Shown: in pieces, positions 6,816-13,039 of the stretch
Numbering within the stretch: the stretch's first letter is position 1
Layout: each line of letters opens with the position of its first letter
From: an uncultured Collinsella sp.
Lineage (GTDB): Bacteria; Actinomycetota; Coriobacteriia; Coriobacteriales; Coriobacteriaceae
Reading direction: 5' to 3'
Length of the DNA: 15,921 nt
NCBI GenBank assembly: GCA_900752425.1
Contig: CAADVE010000231.1
Coordinates: 1 to 15,921, forward strand
Notes under the pieces: model-generated
The model's input: the letters and a program-made list of their open reading frames with translations, nothing else
Told to the model about the DNA's origin: nothing
The model's database searches: none
Program-made: the position numbers and the translations under genes

Positions 6816-8399
6816 TTATGCCTCCTTATTTCGATCGAACACGATTTGTCCATCCGACATCGTCATATCAACCGCAAGATCGCGTGCGTCGCGATAATCG
6901 AGGTCGAACACATCCCGATCGAGCACGCAGATATCGGCAAGCTTGCCAACCTCAAGCGTACCCAGCTCGTCTTCGCGCATCAGATCGTACGCGCCCCCGG
7001 CAGTCCAAGCGCGCAAGAGCTCGACAAGCGTCAGCGTGTTGACCTCATTCACGGGCAGTCCGTCGGCGAAGAATCCGCCGCACGCGCTGTAGATTGACTC
7101 GCCCAAGCTCGGAATCAGCAGCGGCAGATCCGTGCCGCAGCACACTGTGCATCCGAAATCTTCCATGCCGCGGCGATTCCAGCTGTGCAAAAGTCGCGTC
7201 TCGCCAATTTGTCGACGCATCATCGACAGGCAATCCTCGCGCCGGTCCAGCGTCAGAATCTGCGGATAGACCTCGCAAATTCCACCTAACTCGCCAAACT
7301 CGACAAGGTCGGTCGGGTCAGAGTTCTCGAGATCGGTAATCGCATGGCGGCGAAGCATCCGTCCATGCTCGTCTCGAGGCAGCGAGGCATAGAGCGCCAC
7401 GGTGCGACGAACGGCGCCATCGCCCTGGCAATGCAAGGAATATCGGAAGCCGTCAGCATCAATTGCACGCAGCTCGTTCTCAATCAGATCCCACTCTGGC
7501 TCCTCGACGACCGTCTTGCCGGCAGCGCCCGCATCGGCCGAGTCCTCATAGGGTTCTATCATCTCGGCAAGCCCCGCCCATACGCCGCGATCGGTCATAC
7601 GGTTGAAGCCAGAAAAACGAACGAACGGTCCCCGGAAGCGCTCTCGCGCCTCGCGGGCATATGCCAGATTTGCACCGGCGCCCACCGGCTGCGACATCAT
7701 AGAGACGCGAACCGTCAGCTCACCAGATTCCTCACGGCGAGCCATTTCGTCGGCAAAGCCGTAGTAGTCATCAAACGCCATTTCCTTGATGGCGGTAACG
7801 CCACGCTCGTTAAGCATGCTCATGTAGTCCGAATACCCGGCACGCACCTCGGGCAGCGCGAGGAAATCGCTCATCATGCGCCAGATCTTCTCGGCATAGC
7901 ACGCCTGCGGTGTAAAACCGTATCGCGCACTGGCGGCAGCATTGAGAACGCAGGTCTCCGCTCCCGGTGTAAAGCAGACGACAGGGATATCGCCAAAACA
8001 ATCGTCAAACACAGCTGCCGTATTTGCGTTCTCGGCATCCGATGCCAACGTTTCGGGTAGGTTGTGGCCAAAAACCGCCGCGCAATCCGGATGATCTTCT
8101 TTCCACGCACGCAAGAGCGACACAGCCTCTTTGGCATCAGCGATGCCGGACAGATCAGAACCCAACGTCCGCAGCGCCCAACCTGTATAGAAGGTATGCA
8201 CATCGATCAGGCCAGGCATGACAGTGCGGTCGCCCAGGTCAACTACCTCGTCCGCCTGGGTCAAATACGAAGCTACCTCACACTTGGTGCCGACAGCCTC
8301 AATTCGATTGCCACGGACCGCTACGAAACCTTCAAACGGCAGGTCCCCCGTACCGGTAAAGACGCTCTTAGACGTCAGGACCGTCAAACGATCAGACAT
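6816..8399 (-). CDS. YtcJ-like amidohydrolase (amidohydrolase_3) with altered HxH motif
   Basis: This 527-aa metal-dependent hydrolase is of the amidohydrolase_3/YtcJ type, whose members deacylate amides. The composite beta-sandwich is seen at both ends (VAVRGNRIEAVG, residues 27-37; GTLEVGKLADICVLD, 480-494). Barrel motifs are VMPGLIDVHTFYTG (60-73), SLHCQGDGAV (321-330, His323), RRHAITD (350-356, His352) and CCGTDLP (420-426, Asp424). The family's first motif is His-x-His; here it is His68-Thr-Phe70, so one metal ligand is missing. The ATG at 8399 has AGGTGG close upstream and is preferred over a GTG 9 nt earlier. It follows the transporter stop by about 10 nt and precedes the epimerase by 1 nt, so it is embedded in the core operon. 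It may trim an acyl or amide group from the imported compound (inference), a role comparable to the asparaginase of the fra locus. Confidence 0.85.
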   Translation of the reverse strand: MSDRLTVLTSKSVFTGTGDLPFEGFVAVRGNRIEAVGTKCEVASYLTQADEVVDLGDRTVMPGLIDVHTFYTGWALRTLGSDLSGIADAKEAVSLLRAWKEDHPDCAAVFGHNLPETLASDAENANTAAVFDDCFGDIPVVCFTPGAETCVLNAAASARYGFTPQACYAEKIWRMMSDFLALPEVRAGYSDYMSMLNERGVTAIKEMAFDDYYGFADEMARREESGELTVRVSMMSQPVGAGANLAYAREARERFRGPFVRFSGFNRMTDRGVWAGLAEMIEPYEDSADAGAAGKTVVEEPEWDLIENELRAIDADGFRYSLHCQGDGAVRRTVALYASLPRDEHGRMLRRHAITDLENSDPTDLVEFGELGGICEVYPQILTLDRREDCLSMMRRQIGETRLLHSWNRRGMEDFGCTVCCGTDLPLLIPSLGESIYSACGGFFADGLPVNEVNTLTLVELLRAWTAGGAYDLMREDELGTLEVGKLADICVLDRDVFDLDYRDARDLAVDMTMSDGQIVFDRNKEA

Positions 8400-8408
8400 C
8401 ACAACCAC

Positions 8409-9872
8409 CTACACCGGAAGCATGCCAGAGATTGCCGTTACAATCACGCCAAAGACGACCATGAAAATGAAGAACTTCCAAATGGTCTTCCACCATTGGC
8501 CAAACGAAATCCTAGCCACGGCAAGACCGGCGACCGTCATGCCCGCTACGGGGCTGATGGTGTTGATGGTCTGGTTGGCAAACTGGAGCGCGGTGACGGC
8601 CGCCTCGGGATTGAGGCCCATGAGCTCGGTCAGGGGGCCCATAACGGGCATGGTGAGCGCCGCCAGGCCAGAACTCGAGGGAACCAGCAAAGAGAGCAGG
8701 CCAAGGACGATATACATAAACGTGGTGTAGACGGCGGCGGGTGCACCGGCGAGCGCGGTAGCGAGCGCCTGGAGGATGGTGTCGATGATCATGCCGCCCT
8801 CGGCGATGACCAGAATACCGCGAGCGATACCGATAACGATGGCAGCGTACGCAAAGTCGGCGAGACCCTTAACGAACTCCTCTGCGATCGTCTGCTGGTC
8901 AAGACCGCCCAGGATACCGGCAAGCAAGCCCATGCCAAGGAACACGGCGGAAATCTCATTCATGTACCAGCCCTGGGTAACAAGGCCCCAGACGATAATG
9001 CCCATACCGCAAGCAAAATCGATAAGCACGAGCTTCTGACGGATAGTGAACTCTTCCTCGATGGAGGCATCGGTCACGGAAAACTCAATACGCTTGAGTT
9101 TATCGTCCTCGTACACAATGGACGACTCGGGGTTTTTCTTGACGCGCATGGCGTAGCGCATGGCCCATGCGATACCGACGGCAGTGAAGATGACCCAAGA
9201 AACGGCGCGCAGCCACAGTTGCGGATTACCCTCGATGCCAATGATGCCTTGGGCGATCAAAACATTAAACGGGTCGATGGTCGAAGCACAATATCCCAGG
9301 TTAGGACCAAGGAAGCAGATGATGAATGCCGTCATCGAGTCATAACCGATACCCATCATGATGGGAATGAAGATGGCATAGAACGGCAGGGCTTCCTCAG
9401 ACATACCAAACGTAGTGCCACAAATGGACAGCAATGTCATCGTGATGGGGATGATGAGGATGTCCTTGTTCTTAAGCTTTTTAATCACACGGCTCATGCC
9501 GGCATTCAAAGCGTTGGTCTTGGTGATGATTGCGAACGATCCGCCAATCAATAAGACGAACGCAACGACGTCGGCAGCCTCTTGGATACCCTTGGTGGGC
9601 GCTTGCAGAACCGCGAAGATATCCTGGCCCAGATTGATGGTCTCGCCGGTCTCGGAATCGGTGTAGTTCTTATCGACCTGTTCATAGGTTCCAGCAACGG
9701 CGACTTCACGCTCGCCCGCCGCTGTTGAAATCGTCTTGCGCTGATACTGACCAGAGGGAACGATCCAAGTCAGGACCGCAAAGACAACGATCAGCAAGAA
9801 CATGATCGTATAGACATGCGGTAATTTGAACTTAAAACGTCTGTTTGTCTTCTTCGCCTTCGTATCTGACAT
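8409..9872 (-). CDS. YfcC-family (DcuC superfamily) membrane transporter
   Basis: This 487-aa integral membrane protein has about twelve hydrophobic segments and belongs to the YfcC family of the DcuC-type C4-dicarboxylate/amino acid carriers. The N-terminus is a basic cytoplasmic stretch (KAKKTNRRFKFKLP) followed by VYTIMFLLIVVFAVLTWIVP. Other landmarks are the conserved FGMSEEALPFYAIFIP, LGYCASTIDPFN and the late LLVPSSSGLAALTMP. It starts at the ATG at 9872, preceded by TTGGAGG. The open frame runs upstream to 10067, but that part covers the promoter and operator-like palindrome and does not look like transporter sequence. As first gene after the regulator it probably imports the Amadori compound or its amino acid part. 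Salmonella fra also uses a DcuC-type carrier, whereas E. coli frl uses an APC-type one. Confidence 0.88.
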   Translation of the reverse strand: MSDTKAKKTNRRFKFKLPHVYTIMFLLIVVFAVLTWIVPSGQYQRKTISTAAGEREVAVAGTYEQVDKNYTDSETGETINLGQDIFAVLQAPTKGIQEAADVVAFVLLIGGSFAIITKTNALNAGMSRVIKKLKNKDILIIPITMTLLSICGTTFGMSEEALPFYAIFIPIMMGIGYDSMTAFIICFLGPNLGYCASTIDPFNVLIAQGIIGIEGNPQLWLRAVSWVIFTAVGIAWAMRYAMRVKKNPESSIVYEDDKLKRIEFSVTDASIEEEFTIRQKLVLIDFACGMGIIVWGLVTQGWYMNEISAVFLGMGLLAGILGGLDQQTIAEEFVKGLADFAYAAIVIGIARGILVIAEGGMIIDTILQALATALAGAPAAVYTTFMYIVLGLLSLLVPSSSGLAALTMPVMGPLTELMGLNPEAAVTALQFANQTINTISPVAGMTVAGLAVARISFGQWWKTIWKFFIFMVVFGVIVTAISGMLPV

Positions 9873-9914
9873 AGATACCTCCAAAGAACTCGAGACTGTA
9901 TCGCATCTCGCTTC

Positions 9915-9937
9915 AACGTTTGCACAATGCAAACGTT
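9915..9937. promoter_or_regulatory. Operator-like perfect palindrome in the transporter leader
   Basis: AACGTTTGCA (9915-9924) and TGCAAACGTT (9928-9937) form a perfect 10-bp inverted repeat with a 3-bp centre, 42 nt before the transporter ATG. It has no T-tract, so a protein binding site is more likely than a terminator. It lies just downstream of the predicted transcription start, a usual position for repression. The adjacent GntR/UTRA protein is the natural candidate binder, though the half-site does not match a consensus I know for that family. Confidence 0.65.
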
Positions 9938-9951
9938 CTATGACGTCCCAT

Positions 9952-9980
9952 AGATTACCAGCAGCTTTTTCCTTCATCAA
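9952..9980 (-). promoter_or_regulatory. Candidate promoter of the transporter-led operon
   Basis: On the minus strand TTGATG (9975-9980) and TAATCT (9952-9957) are separated by 17 nt. The start would fall near 9945, so the leader would begin just before the palindrome at 9915-9937. The -10 box is a weak match, which fits a regulated promoter. Confidence 0.4.
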
Positions 9981-10011
9981 GATAATTTCAAACTGATTGC
10001 CGCAACGCGGT

Positions 10012-10040
10012 TGAACGGTTGCGTTTGCGCCGTGAACGGT
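10012..10040. repeat. Direct repeat TGAACGGT spaced 21 bp
   Basis: TGAACGGT occurs at 10012-10019 and 10033-10040, two helical turns apart, about 30-65 bp upstream of the candidate -35 box. This could be a paired activator site, but it is short enough to occur by chance. Confidence 0.35.
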
Positions 10041-10080
10041 ATGGAAACGCCCGGTGAGATGATCCACCGGGCGCTTCCAT
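10041..10080 (-). terminator. Hairpin terminator after gntR
   Basis: Bases 10041-10056 and 10065-10080 form a 16-bp inverted repeat with one mismatch, which becomes a G-U pair in the minus-strand RNA. The core GCCCGGTG pairs with CACCGGGC, and the RNA then reads GTTTCCAT. It starts about 10 nt after the gntR stop, so it most likely ends that transcript and separates it from the transporter operon. The T-tract is short. Confidence 0.65.
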
Positions 10081-10090
10081 TCGCAATGTC

Positions 10091-10834
10091 CTAGATGTCA
10101 AAAACGTAGCGAGACCCAACGATCCGCTGACGACCGATGATAAACGGCCGCCGCTGCTCATCGAAAAAGAAGGCTTCCATATAAAACAAGGGCTCGCCAA
10201 CGGGAACTGCCAACAGTCGAGCGACCTCGGGCGACGCGCACGCGATCTCGAGCGTGCACGGGTCGGTAAACGCGGGCGTGCGGCCCGTCCGGTTGCGCAC
10301 GAACTCAAAAATGGATTGGTTAGATAGAGGTGCCGTTGATAGATAAGCGTTGTCCTCGTAAACGTATATGTTGTTCTCGAGCATGACGGGGACGCCATCG
10401 GCAGTGCGCACGCGCTCAACGCAAATCAAGTCAGTTCCAACGGGAACACCAAAGAACTGCGCTTCGGTGGAATCCGCCGGCAGTATCTTTCTCGAAATGA
10501 CGCACGCCCCCGGCTCCATTCCGTTAACGCGGCATGCGTCCGAAAAACTCTGAACGTCATCCTTCTGGCGAATCTTGCGCTTGAGCTTGGGGGCATTGAC
10601 GAACGTGCCTTTCCCCTGTCGCTTCGTTAGATAGCCCTGCTGGACGAGCTCCTCAATAGCGCGTCGCACGGTAACGCGGCCAACTTTATAGCTCTCAGCC
10701 AATTCGAATTCGTTGGGTATCCGCGCCCCTGCCTTGTAGGCGCCGGAGTTGATTTCGTTTTTAATGATATCGATAACCTGTTGGTACAGCGGAATCGCTG
10801 CTTTACCGTCAGTTAGCCCTTCAGTCGGTGGCAT
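10091..10834 (-). CDS. GntR/HutC-type regulator with UTRA domain (FrlR/FraR-like)
   Basis: This 247-aa DNA-binding protein is the likely ligand-responsive regulator of the downstream operon. Residues 14-80 form the winged helix (IPLYQQVIDIIKNEI, IPNEFELAESYKVGRVTVRR, then the wing TKRQGKGTFV). Residues 95-245 form a UTRA ligand domain (CVERVRTADGVPVMLENNIY, and a C-terminal FDEQRRPFIIGRQRIVGSR). The UTRA domain typically binds phosphorylated sugars or similar effectors. The start ATG has a GGGAG/GAGGG ribosome site. The gene precedes the operon in the same direction, as regulators do at the frl and fra loci. A palindrome over its own -10 box suggests autoregulation. That it binds an Amadori-product 6-phosphate is inferred. 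Confidence 0.9.
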   Translation of the reverse strand: MPPTEGLTDGKAAIPLYQQVIDIIKNEINSGAYKAGARIPNEFELAESYKVGRVTVRRAIEELVQQGYLTKRQGKGTFVNAPKLKRKIRQKDDVQSFSDACRVNGMEPGACVISRKILPADSTEAQFFGVPVGTDLICVERVRTADGVPVMLENNIYVYEDNAYLSTAPLSNQSIFEFVRNRTGRTPAFTDPCTLEIACASPEVARLLAVPVGEPLFYMEAFFFDEQRRPFIIGRQRIVGSRYVFDI

Positions 10835-10864
10835 ATACCCTCTCCCAGCACAATTAAGTCTAAA

Positions 10865-10901
10865 GCGGGCTCAGGGGCATTCAACAAGCCCCTGAGCCCG
10901 C
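10865..10901 (-). terminator. Long GC-rich hairpin between the HAD gene and gntR
   Basis: GCGGGCTCAGGGGC (10865-10878) pairs perfectly with 10888-10901 around a 9-nt loop. In minus-strand RNA it is followed by TTTAGACTT, a weak T-tract, and it lies about 80 nt after the HAD gene stop. It probably ends that transcript. The predicted gntR start (near 10898) falls inside the upstream arm, so most of the stem could also form the 5' end of gntR mRNA. Confidence 0.65.
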
Positions 10902-10903
10902 AT

Positions 10904-10920
10904 TAGCATAAAGTATGCTA
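10904..10920. promoter_or_regulatory. Palindrome over the gntR promoter -10 box
   Basis: TAGCATA (10904-10910) and TATGCTA (10914-10920) are perfect inverted arms around a 3-bp centre. The repeat covers the candidate -10 hexamer and part of the spacer, an arrangement expected for an autoregulatory operator. Its half-site differs from that of the palindrome at 9915-9937. Confidence 0.5.
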
Positions 10921-10933
10921 GGTGTCGCACCAA
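10905..10933 (-). promoter_or_regulatory. Candidate gntR promoter
   Basis: On the minus strand TTGGTG (10928-10933) and TATGCT (10905-10910) are separated by exactly 17 nt. Transcription would start near 10898, about 65 nt before the gntR ATG. Confidence 0.45.
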
Positions 10934-10984
10934 AATGTTGGCTATTTACTCATCAGACCCGAAAAACGCGTAACTACCGCACTC

Positions 10985-11644
10985 CTAAGAAAGCGTGAGC
11001 AGCTCCGGCAGCTGGTCGATAATCTTGTCTGCGGCATCCTGGCTAAAGCCAAAGCGCTCCTCGCGCTTGGCAATGACTGTCAGGCCGGCTCGCTTGCCAG
11101 CGATGATGCCAGGCACCGAATCCTCGACGCAGCAGCAGCGATTCGCGGGCAGCCCCAGCAGGTCCAGCGCATGCAGGTAGATGTCGGGCTCGGGCTTGCT
11201 CTCCTTAAACTGCTCGCCGCTCACCACATACTCAAAGGCATCCGACAGCCCGCATGCGTTGAGCACTTCCTCGATGCTATCCATGGGAGACGAGCTGGCA
11301 AGCGCCACGCGAACGCCGCGGCGCGGCAGCTCTCGAATCGTATCCACGGCGCCTGGGTTAATCAAAGCCTGATAGTCGCGCGGACGCTTATGCGCCCACT
11401 CGTCCCAACGGGTCAACGCTTCCTCGCCAGTTAAATGCCCCTTACCGGCGCGCTCAAACCAATCGACCAGCATACGTAGGAAGAACTGATGCGAGGTACC
11501 GACCTGCCCGTTCAACTCCTCTTGAGTCAGATTAAGCCCAAGCTCCTTGGCAAACGCGGCAGTCTCGCCCAGGTAGTAATACTCGGTATCGACAATGACG
11601 CCGTCCATGTCAAAGATAACGGCGTCGAACGGAAATGCGGACAC
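10985..11644 (-). CDS. HAD-superfamily hydrolase, beta-phosphoglucomutase-like
   Basis: This 219-aa cytoplasmic HAD protein is of the beta-phosphoglucomutase/phosphatase (subclass IA) type. Motif I is VIFDMDGVIVDTE (residues 9-21, Asp12 and Asp14), motif II ALASSSP (114-120), motif III the Lys of KESKPEPDIY (147-156) and motif IV CVEDSVPGI (172-180). A helical cap lies between motifs I and II. The start is the GTG at 11644, with GGGAGG just upstream. A longer ATG start at 11692 would place the preceding gene's terminator inside the coding sequence and would give 16 residues unlike the family. It may dephosphorylate a sugar phosphate. Whether it serves the neighbouring Amadori operon is unknown, since it is upstream of gntR and separated from it by a hairpin. 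Confidence 0.85.
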   Translation of the reverse strand: MSAFPFDAVIFDMDGVIVDTEYYYLGETAAFAKELGLNLTQEELNGQVGTSHQFFLRMLVDWFERAGKGHLTGEEALTRWDEWAHKRPRDYQALINPGAVDTIRELPRRGVRVALASSSPMDSIEEVLNACGLSDAFEYVVSGEQFKESKPEPDIYLHALDLLGLPANRCCCVEDSVPGIIAGKRAGLTVIAKREERFGFSQDAADKIIDQLPELLTLS

Positions 11645-11656
11645 GGCACCCTCCCT

Positions 11657-11685
11657 AACAAAAGGGCGCCCGCAAGCGGACGCCC
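11657..11685 (-). terminator. Rho-independent terminator after the Cof-type HAD gene
   Basis: In minus-strand sequence GGGCGTCCGC and GCGGGCGCCC (11676-11685 and 11664-11673) pair with one G-U, followed directly by TTTTGTT. It lies about 22 nt after the stop of the upstream gene and only a few bases before the ribosome site of the next, so it may act as a partial terminator. Confidence 0.75.
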
Positions 11686-11707
11686 GAACCATGCACTATC
11701 GGCGATT

Positions 11708-12550
11708 CTAACCCAGTAGCTGGTCAAGTGCCACCGCGATACCGTCTTCGTTGTTGTTGGCGGTCACCATCTGGGCCACGGCCTTGACTTCATCGATGGC
11801 GTTGCCCATGGCAACACCGGTTCCGGCCCACTCAATCATAGACTTGTCATTCTGGCCGTCGCCAAACGAGACGACCTCGCTGGCATCGATGCCGAGCTTG
11901 GGCAGGGCACCCTCGAGCGCGCGGGCCTTGTCAATACCGGGCGCCGTGTACTCAAAGTACCAGTCGGCCGTAAACATACCCGAAAGCGTCTGGGTAAAGG
12001 GCGCGTACATCTCCTCGTAATGCGCCTGCAGGTAGGCCGGATCGCCTGCCGTCAGCAGCTTGTCTACGGGATAAGTGTCCACGACCTCATGCAAGCTCTC
12101 GACCTCGCGGATCTTAAGGTCGCAGGCATCGCGCTCGTATTTGACGATATTCTTCTGCGAGCCGTCCGGCAGTGTAATCATGCAGCGATACGAGTCCTCT
12201 ACATGCAGGTCGCGCCCGAGCGAGATCATGGGGATCACATCATAGTTTTGCAGGTGATCAATCAGACGGTGCAGTTCGTCAGCTGGCATGGCCTGGTCAA
12301 AAAGGACCTCATCGGTCTGAGCGTCGACAACATGCGCGCCATTGAAAGCGACTAGCAGACCGTCATGGTTTTGGAGGTCGAGCTCCTGTGCCAGAGCATG
12401 TAGCCCCCATGCGGGACGACCCGAAGCCAAGATGAGCTTAATGCCCGACTCCTGCGCCGCGAGCAGCTTCTCGCGCGTACGCGGGCTAATCACTTTCTGG
12501 TCGTTGGTGAGCGTACCGTCGATATCCATTGCGATGGCTTTAATTGCCAT
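11708..12550 (-). CDS. Cof-type HAD hydrolase
   Basis: This 280-aa cytoplasmic phosphatase belongs to the Cof/YidA subfamily IIB of the HAD superfamily, which removes phosphate from sugar phosphates, flavin or pyridoxal phosphates. Motif I is AIAMDIDGTLTND (residues 5-17, Asp9 and Asp11), motif II ILASGRP (40-46), FNGAH (69-73) marks the cap entrance, motif III includes Lys208 (GIDKARAL), and motif IV is VSFGDGQNDKSMIEW (227-241). Length matches the family. The ATG has a perfect AAGGAGG upstream. A TAAGAT box at 12584-12589 could be its -10 element but lacks a good -35. It heads a two-gene unit with the other HAD gene, with a terminator in between. The true substrate cannot be told from sequence. 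Confidence 0.88.
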   Translation of the reverse strand: MAIKAIAMDIDGTLTNDQKVISPRTREKLLAAQESGIKLILASGRPAWGLHALAQELDLQNHDGLLVAFNGAHVVDAQTDEVLFDQAMPADELHRLIDHLQNYDVIPMISLGRDLHVEDSYRCMITLPDGSQKNIVKYERDACDLKIREVESLHEVVDTYPVDKLLTAGDPAYLQAHYEEMYAPFTQTLSGMFTADWYFEYTAPGIDKARALEGALPKLGIDASEVVSFGDGQNDKSMIEWAGTGVAMGNAIDEVKAVAQMVTANNNEDGIAVALDQLLG

Positions 12551-12668
12551 ATGTGCCTCCTTGCATCGTTTTTATCGCGCACTATCTTATCCGAGCCGGG
12601 GCACGTTCGCACAGCGCGCGTATGACGGTTGCAAAACCACCCCATTTGAAACAAAGGCAAAAAAGTAC

Positions 12669-12695
12669 TTGCAAAGACGCGTTCCGACATATAAG
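12669..12695 (+). promoter_or_regulatory. Candidate promoter of the ClpP-like/TraG-like unit
   Basis: TTGCAA (12669-12674) and TATAAG (12690-12695) lie 15 nt apart, behind an A-rich stretch (AAAAAAGTAC) that could act as an upstream element. The spacing is short. No better plus-strand promoter was seen before 13040. Confidence 0.4.
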
Positions 12696-12702
12696 TTGAA
12701 AA

Positions 12703-12722
12703 AAGACCGCCGTTGCGGTTTT
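12703..12722. terminator. Short hairpin flanked by A and T runs
   Basis: AAGACCGC and GCGGTTTT pair around CGTT (one G-U on the plus strand). Read on the minus strand, the 5-bp core is followed by CTTTTTT. It resembles a small bidirectional terminator, and it lies right at the predicted plus-strand transcription start, so it could instead be a 5' structure or attenuator. Confidence 0.45.
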
Positions 12723-12840
12723 AAGTAGATCGAGCATATGAAGTTTGAGTTTTAGCGTGTAAGAGAAGGAAGATCGGCAAAGTACAACCCCAAACGCAAT
12801 GACAACTTAATGAGGTAACTGCCACATGTGAGGCACCCAG

Positions 12841-12872
12841 GGCATTGCTGTCTCGATTTTGAGCACGATGCC
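12841..12872 (+). other. Bulged hairpin in the long leader
   Basis: GGCAT (12841-12845) pairs with ATGCC (12868-12872), and CTC with GAG inside (12852-12854 with 12861-12863) around GATTTT. It has no T-tract. A structured leader RNA is possible but unproven. Confidence 0.3.
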
Positions 12873-12957
12873 TTCCGCCTTGCATGGGCCGTTCCATCCC
12901 GCCCCTGCAGCAACTGCCTCACGGGCTCATTGAAAACCGCATAGCACCCCAACGTCA

Positions 12958-12993
12958 GCACATCACTCACGGCAAGCACATCACTCACGACAA
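12958..12993 (+). repeat. Two-copy 18-bp tandem repeat
   Basis: The unit gcacatcactcacggcaa is followed directly by gcacatcactcacgacaa (one difference), then by a decayed CA-rich continuation. It lies 47-82 bp before the ATG of the 296-aa gene. It may be a binding array, an unstructured translation leader, or slippage. Confidence 0.7.
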
Positions 12994-13039
12994 CCAACAC
13001 ATCAACAAACAGCACGAACATCAACCGATTGGAGAAGCT

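Larger units (their letters stand above)
12551..13039. other. Gene-free 489-nt region between divergent units
   Basis: The region separates the minus-strand HAD gene from the plus-strand protease/ATPase unit, so it should hold promoters for both. It contains a weak minus-strand -10 (12584-12589), a plus-strand promoter candidate (12669-12695), a short hairpin (12703-12722), a bulged hairpin (12841-12872) and an 18-bp tandem repeat (12958-12993). The plus-strand leader would be about 340 nt, unusually long. I see no convincing gene: open frames on both strands here lack ribosome sites and family resemblance. Confidence 0.6.

Noticed and set aside
8064..9554. Long plus-strand open frame (496 codons) opposite the transporter gene
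   Set aside because: It is rich in Asp, His, Gly and Asn with no family resemblance, has no ribosome site, and is explained by codon bias of the clear transporter gene on the other strand.
9873..10067. N-terminal extension of the transporter by 65 residues
   Set aside because: The stretch contains the candidate promoter and the perfect palindrome, while the ATG at 9872 has a strong TTGGAGG and starts the family-like sequence.
12958..12993. Possible CRISPR remnant
   Set aside because: Only two directly adjacent 18-bp units with no spacer between them and no cas gene in view.
12884..13039. Upstream extension of the 296-aa protein
   Set aside because: No ribosome site at 12884, and the extra residues are a His/Gln-rich translation of the tandem repeat. 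GGAGAAGCT at 13031 supports the later start.
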